Shown: positions 26,366 to 36,697 of the stretch, piece by piece
How the letters are laid out: each line of letters begins with the position of its first letter
Numbering within the stretch: position 1 is the first letter of the stretch
NCBI GenBank assembly: GCA_913060495.1
Contig: CAJXRP010000014.1
Span: 33,358 to 97,357 of the forward strand
Direction: 5' to 3'
From: an uncultured Gammaproteobacteria bacterium
Lineage (GTDB): Bacteria > Pseudomonadota > Gammaproteobacteria > Pseudomonadales > Pseudohongiellaceae
DNA: 64,000 nt
Notes under the pieces: model-generated
Databases searched by the model: none
What the model was told of the DNA's origin: nothing
Seen by the model: only the letters and a program-made list of their open reading frames with translations
Made by a program: the position numbers and the translations under genes

Positions 26366-29104
26366 ATGCCTAAATCTTTAGTAATAGTTGAGTCCCCCGC
26401 AAAGGCGAAAACGATCAATAAGTACTTGGGTAACGAGTACGTTGTGAAGTCAAGTGTCGGGCATATACGCGACCTGCCAACCAGTGGCAGCGGCAAGGCT
26501 ATCGATACAAAGGCGCGCGCAGCGGCGGCAGCTCTGACGCGAAAGATGCCTCCAGAAGAGAAAGCCATCTATAAGAAAAAGAAGGCCAAACAACAGCTTG
26601 TGAAGAGAATGGGCATCGACCCTGAGCAAGATTGGGCAGCAAATTATGAGATCCTGCCGGGTAAAGAGAAAGTCGTTGCAGAGTTGCAGAAGCTCGCAAA
26701 GAACGCTGATCACATCTATCTCGCGACTGACCTTGATAGAGAGGGGGAGGCTATTGCCTGGCACTTACAGGAGGCTATTGGTGGTGATCCCGATCGTTAC
26801 AAGCGCGTAGTATTTAATGAAATAACTAAGAAAGCCATCACCGACGCCTTCAAGGAGCCGGGTGAGCTCGATATGCGTTATGTGGAGGCGCAGCAAGCAC
26901 GACGTTTCCTAGATCGCGTTGTCGGCTTCATGGTGTCGCCTTTGCTCTGGGCGAAAGTTGCCAGAGGGCTTTCGGCGGGCAGAGTGCAATCTGTTGCCGT
27001 TCGCCTAGTTGTTGAGCGAGAGCAAAGCATTCGAGCATTTATCCCCGATGAATTTTGGGAAGTGTTTGCGAAATTAAACACGAATAAGAAGGAAAAGCTT
27101 CGTTGTCAGCTAGTTAGACAAGATGGCAGCAATTTTCGACCGGACAATAAGGCGGATACCGACGCTGCTTTGGCAACCTTGGAAGGTGCGGACTATAAAG
27201 TCCTGAAGCGCGAAGATCGACCTACCTCGTCCAAGCCGAAGCCACCATTGATCACCTCGACCCTACAGCAGGCTGCAAGCACGAGGCTTGGCTTCGGGGT
27301 TAAGAAAACCATGATGATGGCGCAGCGCCTCTACGAGGCCGGTTATATAACCTATATGCGTACTGACTCGACTCATTTAAGTAATGACGCCATAGCGATG
27401 TGTCGCAACTACATCGATAAGAGCTTTGGCGAGAAGTACCTCACCGATAAGACGATGTTCTACAGCTCTAAAGAAGGGGCGCAGGAAGCGCATGAGGCGG
27501 TGCGTCCTACAGACGTGAAGAAAGTGTCCGAGATGCTGATGGGCATGGAGCCTGATGCGGTGCGTCTGTATGCGTTGATATGGCAGTATTTTGTTGCCTG
27601 TCAGATGCAGCCTGCTAGATATTTAAGCTCTTCGATTACTGTCGCTGCAGCCGAGTTCGAATTACGAACGAAGGGCCGCATCATGCAATTTGATGGTTAT
27701 CTCCGGGTTATGCCGTCAAAGGACGAAGATATCGTCTTGCCTGCCGTAGAAGAGGGCGACTCACTAAATCTTGAGGTTCTCGAGCCGTTTCAGAATTTTA
27801 CTAAGCCTCCTGCGCGCTTTACAGAGGCAAGTCTTGTTAAAGAATTGGAGAAGCGAGGCATTGGCCGACCTTCAACCTATGCCTCTATTATCTCGACGAT
27901 TCAGGATCGAGGTTATGTGCGTACAGAGAGCAAACGTTTCTACGCATTGAAGATGGGCGATATCGTTGCGGAGCGCTTGCAAGAAAGCTTCGGCGAACTG
28001 ATGGACTATGACTTTACCGCGAAGATGGAAGAGTCTCTCGATGAGGTCGCCGGTGGCGATAAGAATTGGAAGGTGCTGCTGAATGAGTTCTATGAAGGAT
28101 TCACGAGCCAACTAATTAAGGCGCAAGGCGAAGATGAGGGGATGCGGACTAATGACCCAACAGATACCGACATTGAATGTCCGAAGTGTGGTCGTCACAT
28201 GCAGATTCGTACGGCATCCACGGGTGTCTTCTTAGGTTGTTCCGGTTATGCATTGCCACCGAAGGAGCGCTGCAAATCTACAATTAACCTGACGCCGGGC
28301 GATGATGCAATTCGTACCGATACAGCGGAAGAGGCAGAGGCGCAGGAAAACATCCTGTTACGAAAGAAACATCGTTGTTCGATCTGTAATACCGCTATGG
28401 AGCCCTATCTCATCGATGAGACTCGTAAGCTTCATGTCTGCGGTAATAATCCAGATTGTTCAGGCTACGATATTGAGAAAGGCGAATACAAGATTCGCGG
28501 ATATGATGGGCCGATTATCGAATGTGATAAGTGTGGCCATGATATGCAATTGAAGACTGGCCGTTTCGGCAAGTATTTTGGTTGCAGCAGTGAAGACTGC
28601 AAGAACACTCGTAAACTTTTAAGAAATGGGGAAGCTGCCCCGCCGAAGATGGACCCTGTGCAGATGCCAGAACTCATTTGTGAAACGGTGGAAGATCACT
28701 ATGTATTGCGCGATGGTGCCTCAGGTATGTTCCTGGCCGCTAGTAAGTTCCCCAAAAACCGTGAGACAAGGGCGCCGTACGTGGAGGAATTACTCCCGCA
28801 TAAGTCGGAGATCGACCCCAAATATAATTTCTTGATGGAGGCGCCGTTAGAAGACGATGCCGGCAATAAGACGCTTATTCGCTTTTCTCGTAAGACGAAA
28901 GAGCAATATGTGCAGACTGAGGTTGATAAAAAAGCGACCGGCTGGAAAGCATTTCATGAAGGTGGGAAATGGGTAATTACTAAGCCTGAGAAAAAGGCAG
29001 TTAAGAAAAAGGCTGTTAAGAAGAAAGCTGTTAAGAAAAAGGCTGCTAAGAAGAGCCCCGTAAAGAAAAAGGCTAAGAAGAAAGCTGTTAAGAAGACAGA
29101 CTAG
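26366..29104 (+). CDS. topA: DNA topoisomerase I (type IA) with Lys-rich C-terminal tail
   Basis: TopA relaxes negative supercoils by single-strand passage. The 912-residue protein has the TOPRIM opening [13 protein letters not shown], the acidic [13 protein letters not shown] motif, and active-site Tyr330 in [13 protein letters not shown]. At least three C-terminal cysteine motifs resemble zinc-binding repeats: CPKCGRHMQ...GCSGY, CSICN...CGNNPDC and CDKCG...GCSSEDC. From about residue 873 to the end is a Lys/Ala tail of AVKKK-type repeats, likely disordered and DNA-binding like the H1-like tails of some bacterial topoisomerases. A promoter and terminator flank the gene, so it is probably monocistronic. 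Confidence 0.97.
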   Translation: MPKSLVIVESPAKAKTINKYLGNEYVVKSSVGHIRDLPTSGSGKAIDTKARAAAAALTRKMPPEEKAIYKKKKAKQQLVKRMGIDPEQDWAANYEILPGKEKVVAELQKLAKNADHIYLATDLDREGEAIAWHLQEAIGGDPDRYKRVVFNEITKKAITDAFKEPGELDMRYVEAQQARRFLDRVVGFMVSPLLWAKVARGLSAGRVQSVAVRLVVEREQSIRAFIPDEFWEVFAKLNTNKKEKLRCQLVRQDGSNFRPDNKADTDAALATLEGADYKVLKREDRPTSSKPKPPLITSTLQQAASTRLGFGVKKTMMMAQRLYEAGYITYMRTDSTHLSNDAIAMCRNYIDKSFGEKYLTDKTMFYSSKEGAQEAHEAVRPTDVKKVSEMLMGMEPDAVRLYALIWQYFVACQMQPARYLSSSITVAAAEFELRTKGRIMQFDGYLRVMPSKDEDIVLPAVEEGDSLNLEVLEPFQNFTKPPARFTEASLVKELEKRGIGRPSTYASIISTIQDRGYVRTESKRFYALKMGDIVAERLQESFGELMDYDFTAKMEESLDEVAGGDKNWKVLLNEFYEGFTSQLIKAQGEDEGMRTNDPTDTDIECPKCGRHMQIRTASTGVFLGCSGYALPPKERCKSTINLTPGDDAIRTDTAEEAEAQENILLRKKHRCSICNTAMEPYLIDETRKLHVCGNNPDCSGYDIEKGEYKIRGYDGPIIECDKCGHDMQLKTGRFGKYFGCSSEDCKNTRKLLRNGEAAPPKMDPVQMPELICETVEDHYVLRDGASGMFLAASKFPKNRETRAPYVEELLPHKSEIDPKYNFLMEAPLEDDAGNKTLIRFSRKTKEQYVQTEVDKKATGWKAFHEGGKWVITKPEKKAVKKKAVKKKAVKKKAAKKSPVKKKAKKKAVKKTD
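28998..29096 (+). repeat. Degenerate 15-bp tandem repeat encoding the TopA AVKKK tail
   Basis: About six imperfect copies of a unit like GTTAAGAAAAAGGCT, each encoding (A)VKKKA, run to within a few codons of the topA stop. In-frame repeats of this kind can change copy number by slippage without breaking the frame. Confidence 0.75.
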
Positions 29105-29122
29105 CGGCTCGAAAGCTTAGAG

Positions 29123-29163
29123 ACTCTGTGTGACAGACAATAGGCGGTCACACAGAGTTTTTT
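29123..29163 (+). terminator. Rho-independent terminator of topA
   Basis: A perfect 12-bp stem, ACTCTGTGTGAC (29123-29134) with GTCACACAGAGT (29147-29158), 12-base loop, followed by a run of T to 29163. It lies 19 bases after the topA stop. Without an A-run on the left arm it should work mainly on the + strand, protecting convergent lexA. Confidence 0.92.
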
Positions 29164-29185
29164 GTAGAATCGAAGCAATTTAGCG

Positions 29186-29794
29186 CTACATATTACGCCG
29201 TATCACTCCAACACTGATTCCCTCGATAGCGAAATCACTGCTCCTCAGGTCCACTTCGATAGGCTCGTAATCCGGGTTTTCCGGCAGTAGGCTAAGTTTG
29301 TACTTGCTGCGACCTTTTTCTAATCGCTTCACAGTCACCTCATCGTCGATTCTGGCTACAACGATATCCCCATTCTTCGCTTGATCGGTCTTGTGCACAG
29401 CGAGCAGATCATCTTCAAAGATGCCAACATCGATCATGCTTGTACCTTTTACGGTGAGCAGGTAGTGGGCTTTGGGTGAAAACATGTCAGCAGGGATGTC
29501 GCAGTAGTCTGCGATTGATTCCTGAGCGAGGATTGGGCTGCCGGCTGCTACCTGACCTATTATGGGGAGGCCGAGTTGTTCGTTGATGGGTAGTTTAATG
29601 CCTCTGGAGGTTCCCGGCAGAACTTCAATCGCACCTTTACGGGCGAGTGCTCGCAGGTGTTCTTCTGCGGCATTTGGTGACTTGAAGCCCATCTTACTGG
29701 CTATTTCTGAGCGAGTAGGTGGGTAGCCGGTCTCGTGCATATAGTCCTTAACATAGGCGAGGATTTCTTCTTGCCGGGACGTGAGCTTAAGCAT
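29186..29794 (-). CDS. lexA: LexA repressor
   Basis: LexA represses the SOS regulon and self-cleaves when activated by RecA filaments. The protein is 202 residues from ATG 29794, preceded by AAAGGA with 7-base spacing. An N-terminal winged helix starts [14 protein letters not shown]. The cleavage site is Ala84-Gly85 in QVAAGSPI, and the catalytic dyad is Ser119 (GTSM) and Lys156 (TVKRL), all at E. coli numbering. A GTG at 29821 in frame would give nine extra residues but lies inside the SOS box, so 29794 is the start. It is convergent with topA. Confidence 0.97.
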   Translation of the reverse strand: MLKLTSRQEEILAYVKDYMHETGYPPTRSEIASKMGFKSPNAAEEHLRALARKGAIEVLPGTSRGIKLPINEQLGLPIIGQVAAGSPILAQESIADYCDIPADMFSPKAHYLLTVKGTSMIDVGIFEDDLLAVHKTDQAKNGDIVVARIDDEVTVKRLEKGRSKYKLSLLPENPDYEPIEVDLRSSDFAIEGISVGVIRRNM

Positions 29795-29820
29795 GTTATT
29801 GTCCTTTGCGGGTATAATCA

Positions 29821-29836
29821 CTGTAATTATATACAG
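29821..29836 (-). promoter_or_regulatory. SOS box (LexA operator) of lexA
   Basis: CTGTAATTATATACAG fits the gammaproteobacterial LexA consensus CTGT-N8-ACAG with the preferred AT-rich centre. It sits 27 bases upstream of the lexA start, consistent with autorepression. It could also reach the DUF6763-like gene only by readthrough, since that gene is upstream in the same direction. Confidence 0.93.
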
Positions 29837-29898
29837 TTATCCGGCGATGACAATAAAACTTTAATGCTAGGGTTTCTAACGGCTTCCCAATGTAAATC

Positions 29899-30225
29899 TC
29901 AGATAATTTGAAAATCATCACCTGGGTCCAGTGAATCGGGCTCAATATCAAAAAGAGCGCCAGAAAAGTTCTCTGGAACAAATACTTGGTCTGAGTAGGC
30001 TTGATCCTCCCGATTGAGTTCAAAAGGGGTGCGCCAATCTTCGGGGGCTTCGGCTTCAATAATGGCAAGTTGACGCCATGAAATGAAATCGTATTCGCCA
30101 AGCTCTCCATCGAGCAATTGGTATTCAATGGTGCTGGTAAACTCATCGATAGCGACAATCTCGAAGAGGGTTCCACTGACTAGGTGTTGATACCATGCTG
30201 AAACTTCGGGCAGAATTTTATTCAT
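29899..30225 (-). CDS. DUF6763-like small protein
   Basis: A 108-residue acidic protein opening MNKILPEVSAWYQHLVSGTLFEIVAIDE. The pattern of an N-terminal W-Y-x-x-L/G-x-x-F-E-V-V-A-I-D and a following F/Y-D-G-x-x-x-x-x-D/E-x-x-S-W fits the DUF6763 family as I remember it. No catalytic residues are apparent and function is unknown. The start has GGAGA seven bases upstream. It lies upstream of lexA on the same strand, 104 bases away, with the SOS box between them, so the two are probably separate transcription units. Family name is from memory. Confidence 0.7.
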   Translation of the reverse strand: MNKILPEVSAWYQHLVSGTLFEIVAIDEFTSTIEYQLLDGELGEYDFISWRQLAIIEAEAPEDWRTPFELNREDQAYSDQVFVPENFSGALFDIEPDSLDPGDDFQII

Positions 30226-30493
30226 AGCCTTGTCTCCAGGGTCTTGCGGGTTTAAGTGAATGAACTCCTTGTAATGCTTGCTTTAGTATTAAAGATTGAA
30301 CTATTGCTTCCGTTAAAGCTCAACTATAGTGAGTTTTAATCAGGCAATGGAAGCGAAATCGCTCGATTAATCTTGCTGACTTTAGATATCAAATCAATAG
30401 CGATTGCTAAGCGACTGACTCTATTGAAAAACCGATTTTGCTAGCTTCGAACATATTTGTGATAATCGCTTCTCATTAGTCGAGTAAATCAAA

Positions 30494-31531
30494 ATGCACC
30501 ATACGAATACCGAAACAGGCGTGGTCATGCTCGACCTGCAGGGTCTCTCCGTTACGACGGACGAGAAGGAGTTGCTCACGCATCCGCAAGTCGGCGGCGT
30601 GATCCTGTTCAGTCGAAATTATGAATCTATTCAGCAGCTCGAAGATCTAGTTGCCTCGATTAAACAGTGTAACGACCATCTTTTAGTCGCTGTAGATCAA
30701 GAGGGTGGTCGCGTTCAGCGTTTTCGAGATCAATTCTTAAGTTTGCCTCCGCTGCGTGCAATCGGTCTTGAATATGAGCGAGATAGAGAATGCGGAATTG
30801 CGGCTGCCAAGCTCTGTGCCTGGGCGATGGCTGCTGAGCTGATGCAATACGGAGTCGATATTAGTTTCGCACCGGTATTGGATCTTTTCGACGCAAATAG
30901 TCCGGTGATAAAAGAGAGAGCATTTTCGGGTGATGGCGCCACGGTGGGTGAGATTGGTCTGGCTTATATCGAAGGTATGCAGGAAGCAGGCATGGCTGCA
31001 ACTGGTAAGCACTTTCCTGGTCATGGCAAAGTTTTAGCGGACTCCCATACGGAACTACCAACGGATACCCGTAGCCTAGAGGAGATCCGTGAGAATGACC
31101 TAATCCCGTTTGTTGAATGTATTCAGAGCTTAGATGCAATAATGCCTGCGCATATTGTCTATCCTGCTGTCGACGAACATTGCGCCGGTTTCTCGAAAGT
31201 CTGGATCGAGAAGCTGCTGCGCACAGAGTTGGGCTTTGATGGAGTCGTCTTCAGTGACGATCTAACCATGAATGCGGCCCACAGCGCTGGCACCGTTACA
31301 CAGCGTGCCGATATAGCATTGGCTGCTGGATGCGATATGGTGTTGGTCTGCAATCAACCGGAGCAGGCGGCTGCATTGGTAAGTTACCTCGATAAGAAGC
31401 AGCAAGCGGGGAGTAATAGAATTGGCTGCATGCTGGCGAAGAATGCGAGTAAGCATGCAGGTCTTTATGAGAGTGATCGATGGCTTGAGGCTAAAGAGTT
31501 AATCAATAATCTACCTAGCGACAAGGTCTAG
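30494..31531 (+). CDS. nagZ: Beta-N-acetylhexosaminidase (peptidoglycan recycling)
   Basis: A glycoside hydrolase family 3 enzyme of 345 residues. NagZ cleaves GlcNAc from anhydro-muropeptides in the cytoplasm, which in many species controls AmpC beta-lactamase induction. Motifs seen are VAVDQEGGRVQRF, the signature KHFPGHGKV and the nucleophile Asp255 in VFSDDLTM. The lexA-nagZ proximity also occurs in Pseudomonas. The ribosome site ahead of ATG 30494 is weak (GAG). The 268-base upstream region contains no obvious gene. Confidence 0.96.
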   Translation: MHHTNTETGVVMLDLQGLSVTTDEKELLTHPQVGGVILFSRNYESIQQLEDLVASIKQCNDHLLVAVDQEGGRVQRFRDQFLSLPPLRAIGLEYERDRECGIAAAKLCAWAMAAELMQYGVDISFAPVLDLFDANSPVIKERAFSGDGATVGEIGLAYIEGMQEAGMAATGKHFPGHGKVLADSHTELPTDTRSLEEIRENDLIPFVECIQSLDAIMPAHIVYPAVDEHCAGFSKVWIEKLLRTELGFDGVVFSDDLTMNAAHSAGTVTQRADIALAAGCDMVLVCNQPEQAAALVSYLDKKQQAGSNRIGCMLAKNASKHAGLYESDRWLEAKELINNLPSDKV

Positions 31532-31562
31532 TCAAAACCCTAATCAGTTGGAGAATGTTTAA

Positions 31563-32684
31563 GTGTTAGAAAACTTTTTTTCGGTAGAAGTGTTGCGTGA
31601 ATTCGGTTGGGCGCTAGAGTTAGTCGCCATCGTCACGGTTACTCTGATTGGTCGCTTTATAGCAATGCGCTTTCTTAAGGTTGTGGAAAGACATTTCGAG
31701 AAGACGGATAACGCTTGGGACGATGCCTTGTTCGATGCAGCAAGGGTTCCTCTAAACTGGTTCATTCTGATCATGGGGCTGCTATGGGCAATTGAGATCA
31801 GTGATGGTTATATTGATACTGAGCTCTTTTCTGCTCAGAACATAGACATAATCAGGCAGCTCACATTCATCATACTGATCGCACTGTTCGCCGTACGTTT
31901 TGTTAGTCGCGCGGAACAGCGCCTATTAGAGAGCCAGCAGGAACAGGCTGACGCGGCCGGCACGACGCTCGATCCTACGACTATTCAAGCATTAGCAAAA
32001 TTACTGCGCCTCTCTAGCGTAATTTCTGCGACTCTCATTGCCATGCCAACTCTCGGTATCGAGATTACTGCGCTACTGGCTTTCGGCGGTGTGGGTGGCA
32101 TCGCTGTCGGTTTTGCAGCAAAAGATTTGCTCGCCAACTTCTTCGGTGGCCTGATGATCTATTTAGATAGGCCGTTCGCATTGGGGGATTGGATTCGGTC
32201 GCCTGATAGGGAGATTGAAGGAACAGTGGAGGCCATCGGTTGGCGCCTGACAGTTGTACGAACTTTCGACAAAAGGCCTTTGTATATACCGAACTCCGTG
32301 TTCAACACGCTCTCGCTAGAGAATCCTTCTCGCATGTCGAATCGGCGTATAAAGGAAACCATCGGTTTACGCTATCAGGATTCCGACAAGATGGAGGCCG
32401 TCGTCAGAGATGTAAAGGCGATGCTGAACGAGCACAAAGAGATCGATCAGAAGCAAACATTGATCGTTAATTTTTTAAGTTACGGGTCTTCGTCGTTAGA
32501 CTTTTTTATATACACCTTCACAAAGACTACGAACTGGATTCACTTTCACGAGATCAAGCAGGATGTGCTGCTAAAGATTGTCGATATTGTACATTCTCAT
32601 GGTGCTGATTTTGCATTTCCAACTACTACCCTCGATGGGATAGATGGCTTGTTGAAGAAGAATGCAATTAGGGAAGAGCCTTAG
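31563..32684 (+). CDS. MscS-family mechanosensitive ion channel
   Basis: A 373-residue MscS-type channel. Two or three hydrophobic segments precede the pore-lining helix, seen as TALLAFGGVGGIAVGFAAKD with the following LLANFFGGLMI. The beta domain contains RPFALGDWI and the C-terminal vestibule follows. Such channels open under membrane tension to release solutes during osmotic downshock. The start is GTG 31563, 31 bases after nagZ. The gene is longer than E. coli MscS (286 residues) owing to an N-terminal extension, which places it in the MscS-like rather than the MscS-proper group. Confidence 0.9.
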   Translation: MLENFFSVEVLREFGWALELVAIVTVTLIGRFIAMRFLKVVERHFEKTDNAWDDALFDAARVPLNWFILIMGLLWAIEISDGYIDTELFSAQNIDIIRQLTFIILIALFAVRFVSRAEQRLLESQQEQADAAGTTLDPTTIQALAKLLRLSSVISATLIAMPTLGIEITALLAFGGVGGIAVGFAAKDLLANFFGGLMIYLDRPFALGDWIRSPDREIEGTVEAIGWRLTVVRTFDKRPLYIPNSVFNTLSLENPSRMSNRRIKETIGLRYQDSDKMEAVVRDVKAMLNEHKEIDQKQTLIVNFLSYGSSSLDFFIYTFTKTTNWIHFHEIKQDVLLKIVDIVHSHGADFAFPTTTLDGIDGLLKKNAIREEP

Positions 32685-32688
32685 CCTT

Positions 32689-33243
32689 ATGACGCCAGAG
32701 CAGATTAAGGAAGTTCAGGCGCGCTCGACACTCCTGCATAGCGAGGCGGAGGTTGAATCGGCCTTAGATTCGATGGCGGCCTCTATCAATGTCGAATTGG
32801 CTGACAAGAATCCCTTAGTAATTTGCATCATGCATGGCGGTTTGATCACAGCTGGTAAATTAGCGACCCGATTGAATTTTCCGCTGCAATTAGATTATTT
32901 GCACGCGACTCGCTATCGCGGAGAAACTAGCGGTAAGGATTTGCAGTGGAAGGTTTATCCGAGCACATCTCTTCAGGGGCGCGCAGTTCTTTTGCTTGAT
33001 GATATCTTCGATGTTGGCACGACGCTAAAACTAATTATTGAATATTGTAAGCAGCAGGGGTGCGCATCCATTCAGACGGCGGTGCTTTTGGATAAGCAGC
33101 ATGATCGTAAAGAGCCTGATGTCGCGGTCGATTTTGTAGGGATGAAAGTCGCCGATCAATATTTGTTTGGTTATGGAATGGACTATAAGGATTATCTGCG
33201 CAACGCCGCTGGTATTTACGCCATCGCCGAACAGGATATGTGA
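32689..33243 (+). CDS. hpt: Hypoxanthine(-guanine) phosphoribosyltransferase
   Basis: A purine salvage enzyme of 184 residues joining hypoxanthine or guanine to PRPP. The PRPP-binding loop LLLDDIFDVGTT is at about 101-112, and CIMHGGLITAGKL and LDYLHATRYRGE are also typical. ATG 32689 lies 4 bases after the mscS stop, behind GGAAGAG. Starting earlier at 32662 would overlap mscS and gives no family match, so 32689 is preferred. Base specificity cannot be told from sequence by eye. Confidence 0.92.
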   Translation: MTPEQIKEVQARSTLLHSEAEVESALDSMAASINVELADKNPLVICIMHGGLITAGKLATRLNFPLQLDYLHATRYRGETSGKDLQWKVYPSTSLQGRAVLLLDDIFDVGTTLKLIIEYCKQQGCASIQTAVLLDKQHDRKEPDVAVDFVGMKVADQYLFGYGMDYKDYLRNAAGIYAIAEQDM

Positions 33244-33262
33244 GCAGAGCAGCTTAGGGCTT

Positions 33263-36200
33263 CTATCCGCACTCGACTAATTTTGCGAGGCTGGTAAAGA
33301 GTAATGCCGTTTTTATTCCTTTGTTGTCTTCAATGGAAAACAGGCTTCTATATCTTGCCAACTGTTCAGAATAGAGCTCTATTTGCTCGGCTATGAATAA
33401 ATCCAATGATTGCTCACTCGATGGCTGCGAAGACTTGTAGTCGATAATCCAGCGTATGCCGCTCTTGTCGATAAATGTACGGTCGATTATGTGCGTGTGT
33501 ACATAGTCGTTTGCGTAACTCTGCAGCGGGAGTTCAGCGGCACTGTGTATTTGTTGGTGATCAAAAACCCAGCCGAGCTCGGAATTCTGCAAGGTGTTTC
33601 GCAGGGATTCTTCGATCTTCTTCATTGCCGCAGCAATGTCGCTGTCTGCAAATGCGAATGCCTGTAATCGTCGGCTCCAGTATTTCTTCAGGCCAGCAAT
33701 ATTCTCTGTCTCGAGGATTTGCTTGTTACTTAGATAGTTTTGTAGCGCTTCGTGTACAAGATTCCCTATCTCTATCTGTAGCCCATTATCTACAGTCAAG
33801 TCACTCTGCTTGGGATCGTCGTTTTCCTCGGCAGGAGGCTCTTCTAGGTGTGAAGCCGATTCGCTGGAGACGAATTCAGCTGCGGGTAGTCGTAATAAAG
33901 ATGGTCGCGTTAGCAATGGGTCTTGTTGCTTGAAGGGCAAGCTCATTGACCTAATAGGGAGATAATCGACTGAAGCCTCTTTGAGATTTTCCCAGATGGT
34001 GGCGAGCAGTGTGCGCGAGCCGGGCGTGGCCGTCTCGCCGTCTTTATCAGCTAATGTGGCAGATAGGTAGACTGACTTCATGGCCCGCGTAACACCTATA
34101 TATAAGAGTCGGGTGCTTTCTAGTCGTGACTTTTCCGCCTTCTCGAAGCGCAGTAAATTGTAGAGATTGTTATCTTCGCTTCCCGTAGCCGATAGGGTTG
34201 CTAAGAAGAGCTTGTTCTCGCCGTGTTGATTGAGTCGCTGATGCCAAAGTAGTATCGACTTGTCGTCAGCGCGGCTTGTTCGCGCAAGTCCTGGCAGGAA
34301 AACATGATCGAACTCCAGTCCTTTGGATTTATGAATAGTCATTATTTGCACAGGGTTTGCATCCGCTGCTACGGGCACGCTAGAGACGAAGCTCCTTTCA
34401 ATTTTCGCCTTGAATTCGGAAAAATTTTCTAAGCTGCCGGCGGCTTCCGAGCTCTTTAGGATTTCAAAAAAACGTTCCAGACTGTCACTCTCGGAAGCTG
34501 ATCGAAGAATATTTTCGCCGCCTAGTTCATTAAAAGTCATACGTATCACGCGGCTTATTCGGGTCTGTTGCTTCGCCGTGAGAGCTTCTCGTAATATCAA
34601 TGTGAGTTTCTTTATGCGCGCCAAGCCATCCGCGCTAACTTGATTACTTGATTGGTCTGCGCAGATCCGAGTCATGCTTTCGAATATGCTTATATTTTTA
34701 CCGTAATTTGCTACGGCATGAAGGTCTTCTAAAGATATTCCGCACCAGGGAGCTCTTAGTATAGCCAGCCATGAAAGTCTGTCTGCCTGATTACATATTG
34801 CGCTTGTTAAGCTAATAAGGTCCGTGATGAGTGGAAGTGTGTCGAGACGGTCAATCTCATTTGCGAGCCAGGGGATCTCTGCCTCACGAAGTGCAGGCAA
34901 TATGAATTCTAAGTGACCGCGGCTGCGCACCAAGATTGCTATCTTGCGCTGTGGGTGCTGCTCGCGAAGGTGAGATATTTCATCTGCGATATACGCAGCC
35001 TCCTCGATGGAGGCTTCAGTCTTGCTATCTTCTTCGAATTGATAGACGCGTGTAGAGACAGCTGTGTCGATATCTCTTGGATGTACCGCATGGGAATGTG
35101 AATAGCTTACTGCGCCTCGAGAAATGTCATTTCGCTGAGGGAAGGCGCCAGCGAATACTTTGTTCACCCAGTCCACCACACCCTCGTCTGACCTGAAATT
35201 CGCTAGCAGGTCTATTGCTGTCATAGGAATATGTGCCATGCCACTTTCTCGCAATCGGATAAATAGTCCTACGTTGGCATTTCGGAACCCATAACAAGAC
35301 TGCATCGCATCGCCTACAACAAATAGAGTACGACCGTCATTTTCTTCCCAGCCCGCGGTCAACTTGCGCAGCAATTCCATCTGTGATGATGATGTATCCT
35401 GAAACTCATCTACGAGTATATGCTTAAGCTGATAGTCGAGACTAAGTGCCAAATCGGTAGGGTTGTCCTCAGGGCCCAGTGCACTTAGCGCCGCTATACT
35501 TACTTGCGGATAGTCGACTTTATTCTTCTGGGTAAATGCGAGTTCCAATTGAGCCATCAAGGTAGGCAGCACTAAAGTTAAGGTGTTGAGAAATCCCCAA
35601 GAGAGTTCGTCATCATCGGGTAGGGGCAGCCTGCGCAGGTAGCCTAACGCTTGTAATAACTCCGGCGACTCTGTCATCGATTGCAACAGGGCTTTCATGG
35701 CGTCCTTCTGTGCTTTTTGTAGAGCCTTCTGTTCTTTGTTACCGGACTGTGGTGGAAAGCCTACGTCTTTCCTAGCCTCCTTACGAAATGCGCTACCAGA
35801 CTTCACTAAGAACAGTTGGGTCAGTCCGATCCAGGTTTCCAGATTTTCATGGCCTGGATCCGGGAGCCCATCTAGGTCGCTGCATAGCAATAGCTCAGAA
35901 TCGCTTTCCCCTTCGCGTAGATTGTCTGTCGCGTATTTTAGCAGCGGCAGTAATTCAGCAGTATAGGGAGCTAAAAGTGCTCGTGTGTCCTCGATGGATT
36001 CGTCAATTAACTCTAGTAGGCTAGAAGCGAGGTATTCCATAGCCTGCTGTGGAGAGCTGGCGACCCCTACGATATCGCCAATCCATTGTTCGCGTTGCTT
36101 CAGCAGATTGGCAAGTAAGGTCTCTAGTTTTTCGCTATCGTTGTCGAAGTGGAGCATCAGCTCACCGATGGCTTTAGCTATGGGTAGGTCTTCATTCAAG

Positions 36201-36697
36201 AGTTTTAGGCAGTTACGAATTGCGAGGTGATAGCAGTCATCTATCTGTTCGCTTATCTGTAAAGGGCCGCCAAAGTTTGAGAGTATTGGAAGACGGCTGG
36301 CGAGAAAATTACAGAAGCTATCTATGGTTTGAATGCGTAGGCGATTAGGCGTTTGCTGTAATTGCCAGGACTCTTTCTTGTCTTGGGCTAGCACGCTGTT
36401 TGCTATCTGATATCTATCTTTATCTAATTGCGTTTCTATGGTGTTGGGATCGACCTGTTGCGCCCATTCGAGAGTGTTAAGGATTCTTTCAGCCATCTCG
36501 TTGGCAGCTTTCTTGGTGAAGGTTATGGCTAACACTTCTTCCGGGTATTGGCATATGGCGAGTAGCTTGAGAAAGCGCAAACTGAGCAGCTCTGTCTTGC
36601 CTGAGCCTGCAGGTGCCTGTACTGCGATAGAGCGTGTAATGTCCAACGCGTTCTGTCGAGCTTCGAAGTCGACGATCTTGTTCTCCATGTTGCTCAT
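33263..36697 (-). CDS. AddA/RecB-like UvrD-type helicase-nuclease
   Basis: An 1144-residue SF1A helicase with a C-terminal nuclease. Walker A is APAGSGKT at 28-35. Helicase motifs EFQDTS, VGDAMQSCYGFR, TIHKSKGLEFDHV and LLYIGVTRA follow in order. The C-terminal PD-(D/E)XK nuclease shows IDYKSS near residue 1090 and a later QLARY segment. It should process double-strand DNA ends for recombination together with the protein encoded upstream, as AddAB or RecBCD do. Its ATG overlaps the AddB-like stop by four bases. It is closest in kind to the helicase paired with the TIGR03623 'probable DNA repair protein' of gammaproteobacteria rather than enteric RecB. Confidence 0.9.
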   Translation of the reverse strand: MSNMENKIVDFEARQNALDITRSIAVQAPAGSGKTELLSLRFLKLLAICQYPEEVLAITFTKKAANEMAERILNTLEWAQQVDPNTIETQLDKDRYQIANSVLAQDKKESWQLQQTPNRLRIQTIDSFCNFLASRLPILSNFGGPLQISEQIDDCYHLAIRNCLKLLNEDLPIAKAIGELMLHFDNDSEKLETLLANLLKQREQWIGDIVGVASSPQQAMEYLASSLLELIDESIEDTRALLAPYTAELLPLLKYATDNLREGESDSELLLCSDLDGLPDPGHENLETWIGLTQLFLVKSGSAFRKEARKDVGFPPQSGNKEQKALQKAQKDAMKALLQSMTESPELLQALGYLRRLPLPDDDELSWGFLNTLTLVLPTLMAQLELAFTQKNKVDYPQVSIAALSALGPEDNPTDLALSLDYQLKHILVDEFQDTSSSQMELLRKLTAGWEENDGRTLFVVGDAMQSCYGFRNANVGLFIRLRESGMAHIPMTAIDLLANFRSDEGVVDWVNKVFAGAFPQRNDISRGAVSYSHSHAVHPRDIDTAVSTRVYQFEEDSKTEASIEEAAYIADEISHLREQHPQRKIAILVRSRGHLEFILPALREAEIPWLANEIDRLDTLPLITDLISLTSAICNQADRLSWLAILRAPWCGISLEDLHAVANYGKNISIFESMTRICADQSSNQVSADGLARIKKLTLILREALTAKQQTRISRVIRMTFNELGGENILRSASESDSLERFFEILKSSEAAGSLENFSEFKAKIERSFVSSVPVAADANPVQIMTIHKSKGLEFDHVFLPGLARTSRADDKSILLWHQRLNQHGENKLFLATLSATGSEDNNLYNLLRFEKAEKSRLESTRLLYIGVTRAMKSVYLSATLADKDGETATPGSRTLLATIWENLKEASVDYLPIRSMSLPFKQQDPLLTRPSLLRLPAAEFVSSESASHLEEPPAEENDDPKQSDLTVDNGLQIEIGNLVHEALQNYLSNKQILETENIAGLKKYWSRRLQAFAFADSDIAAAMKKIEESLRNTLQNSELGWVFDHQQIHSAAELPLQSYANDYVHTHIIDRTFIDKSGIRWIIDYKSSQPSSEQSLDLFIAEQIELYSEQLARYRSLFSIEDNKGIKTALLFTSLAKLVECG

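Noticed and set aside
29795..29821. Nine-residue N-terminal extension of LexA from GTG 29821
   Set aside because: The GTG lies inside the SOS operator, and ATG 29794 has a good ribosome site and gives exact E. coli numbering of catalytic residues.
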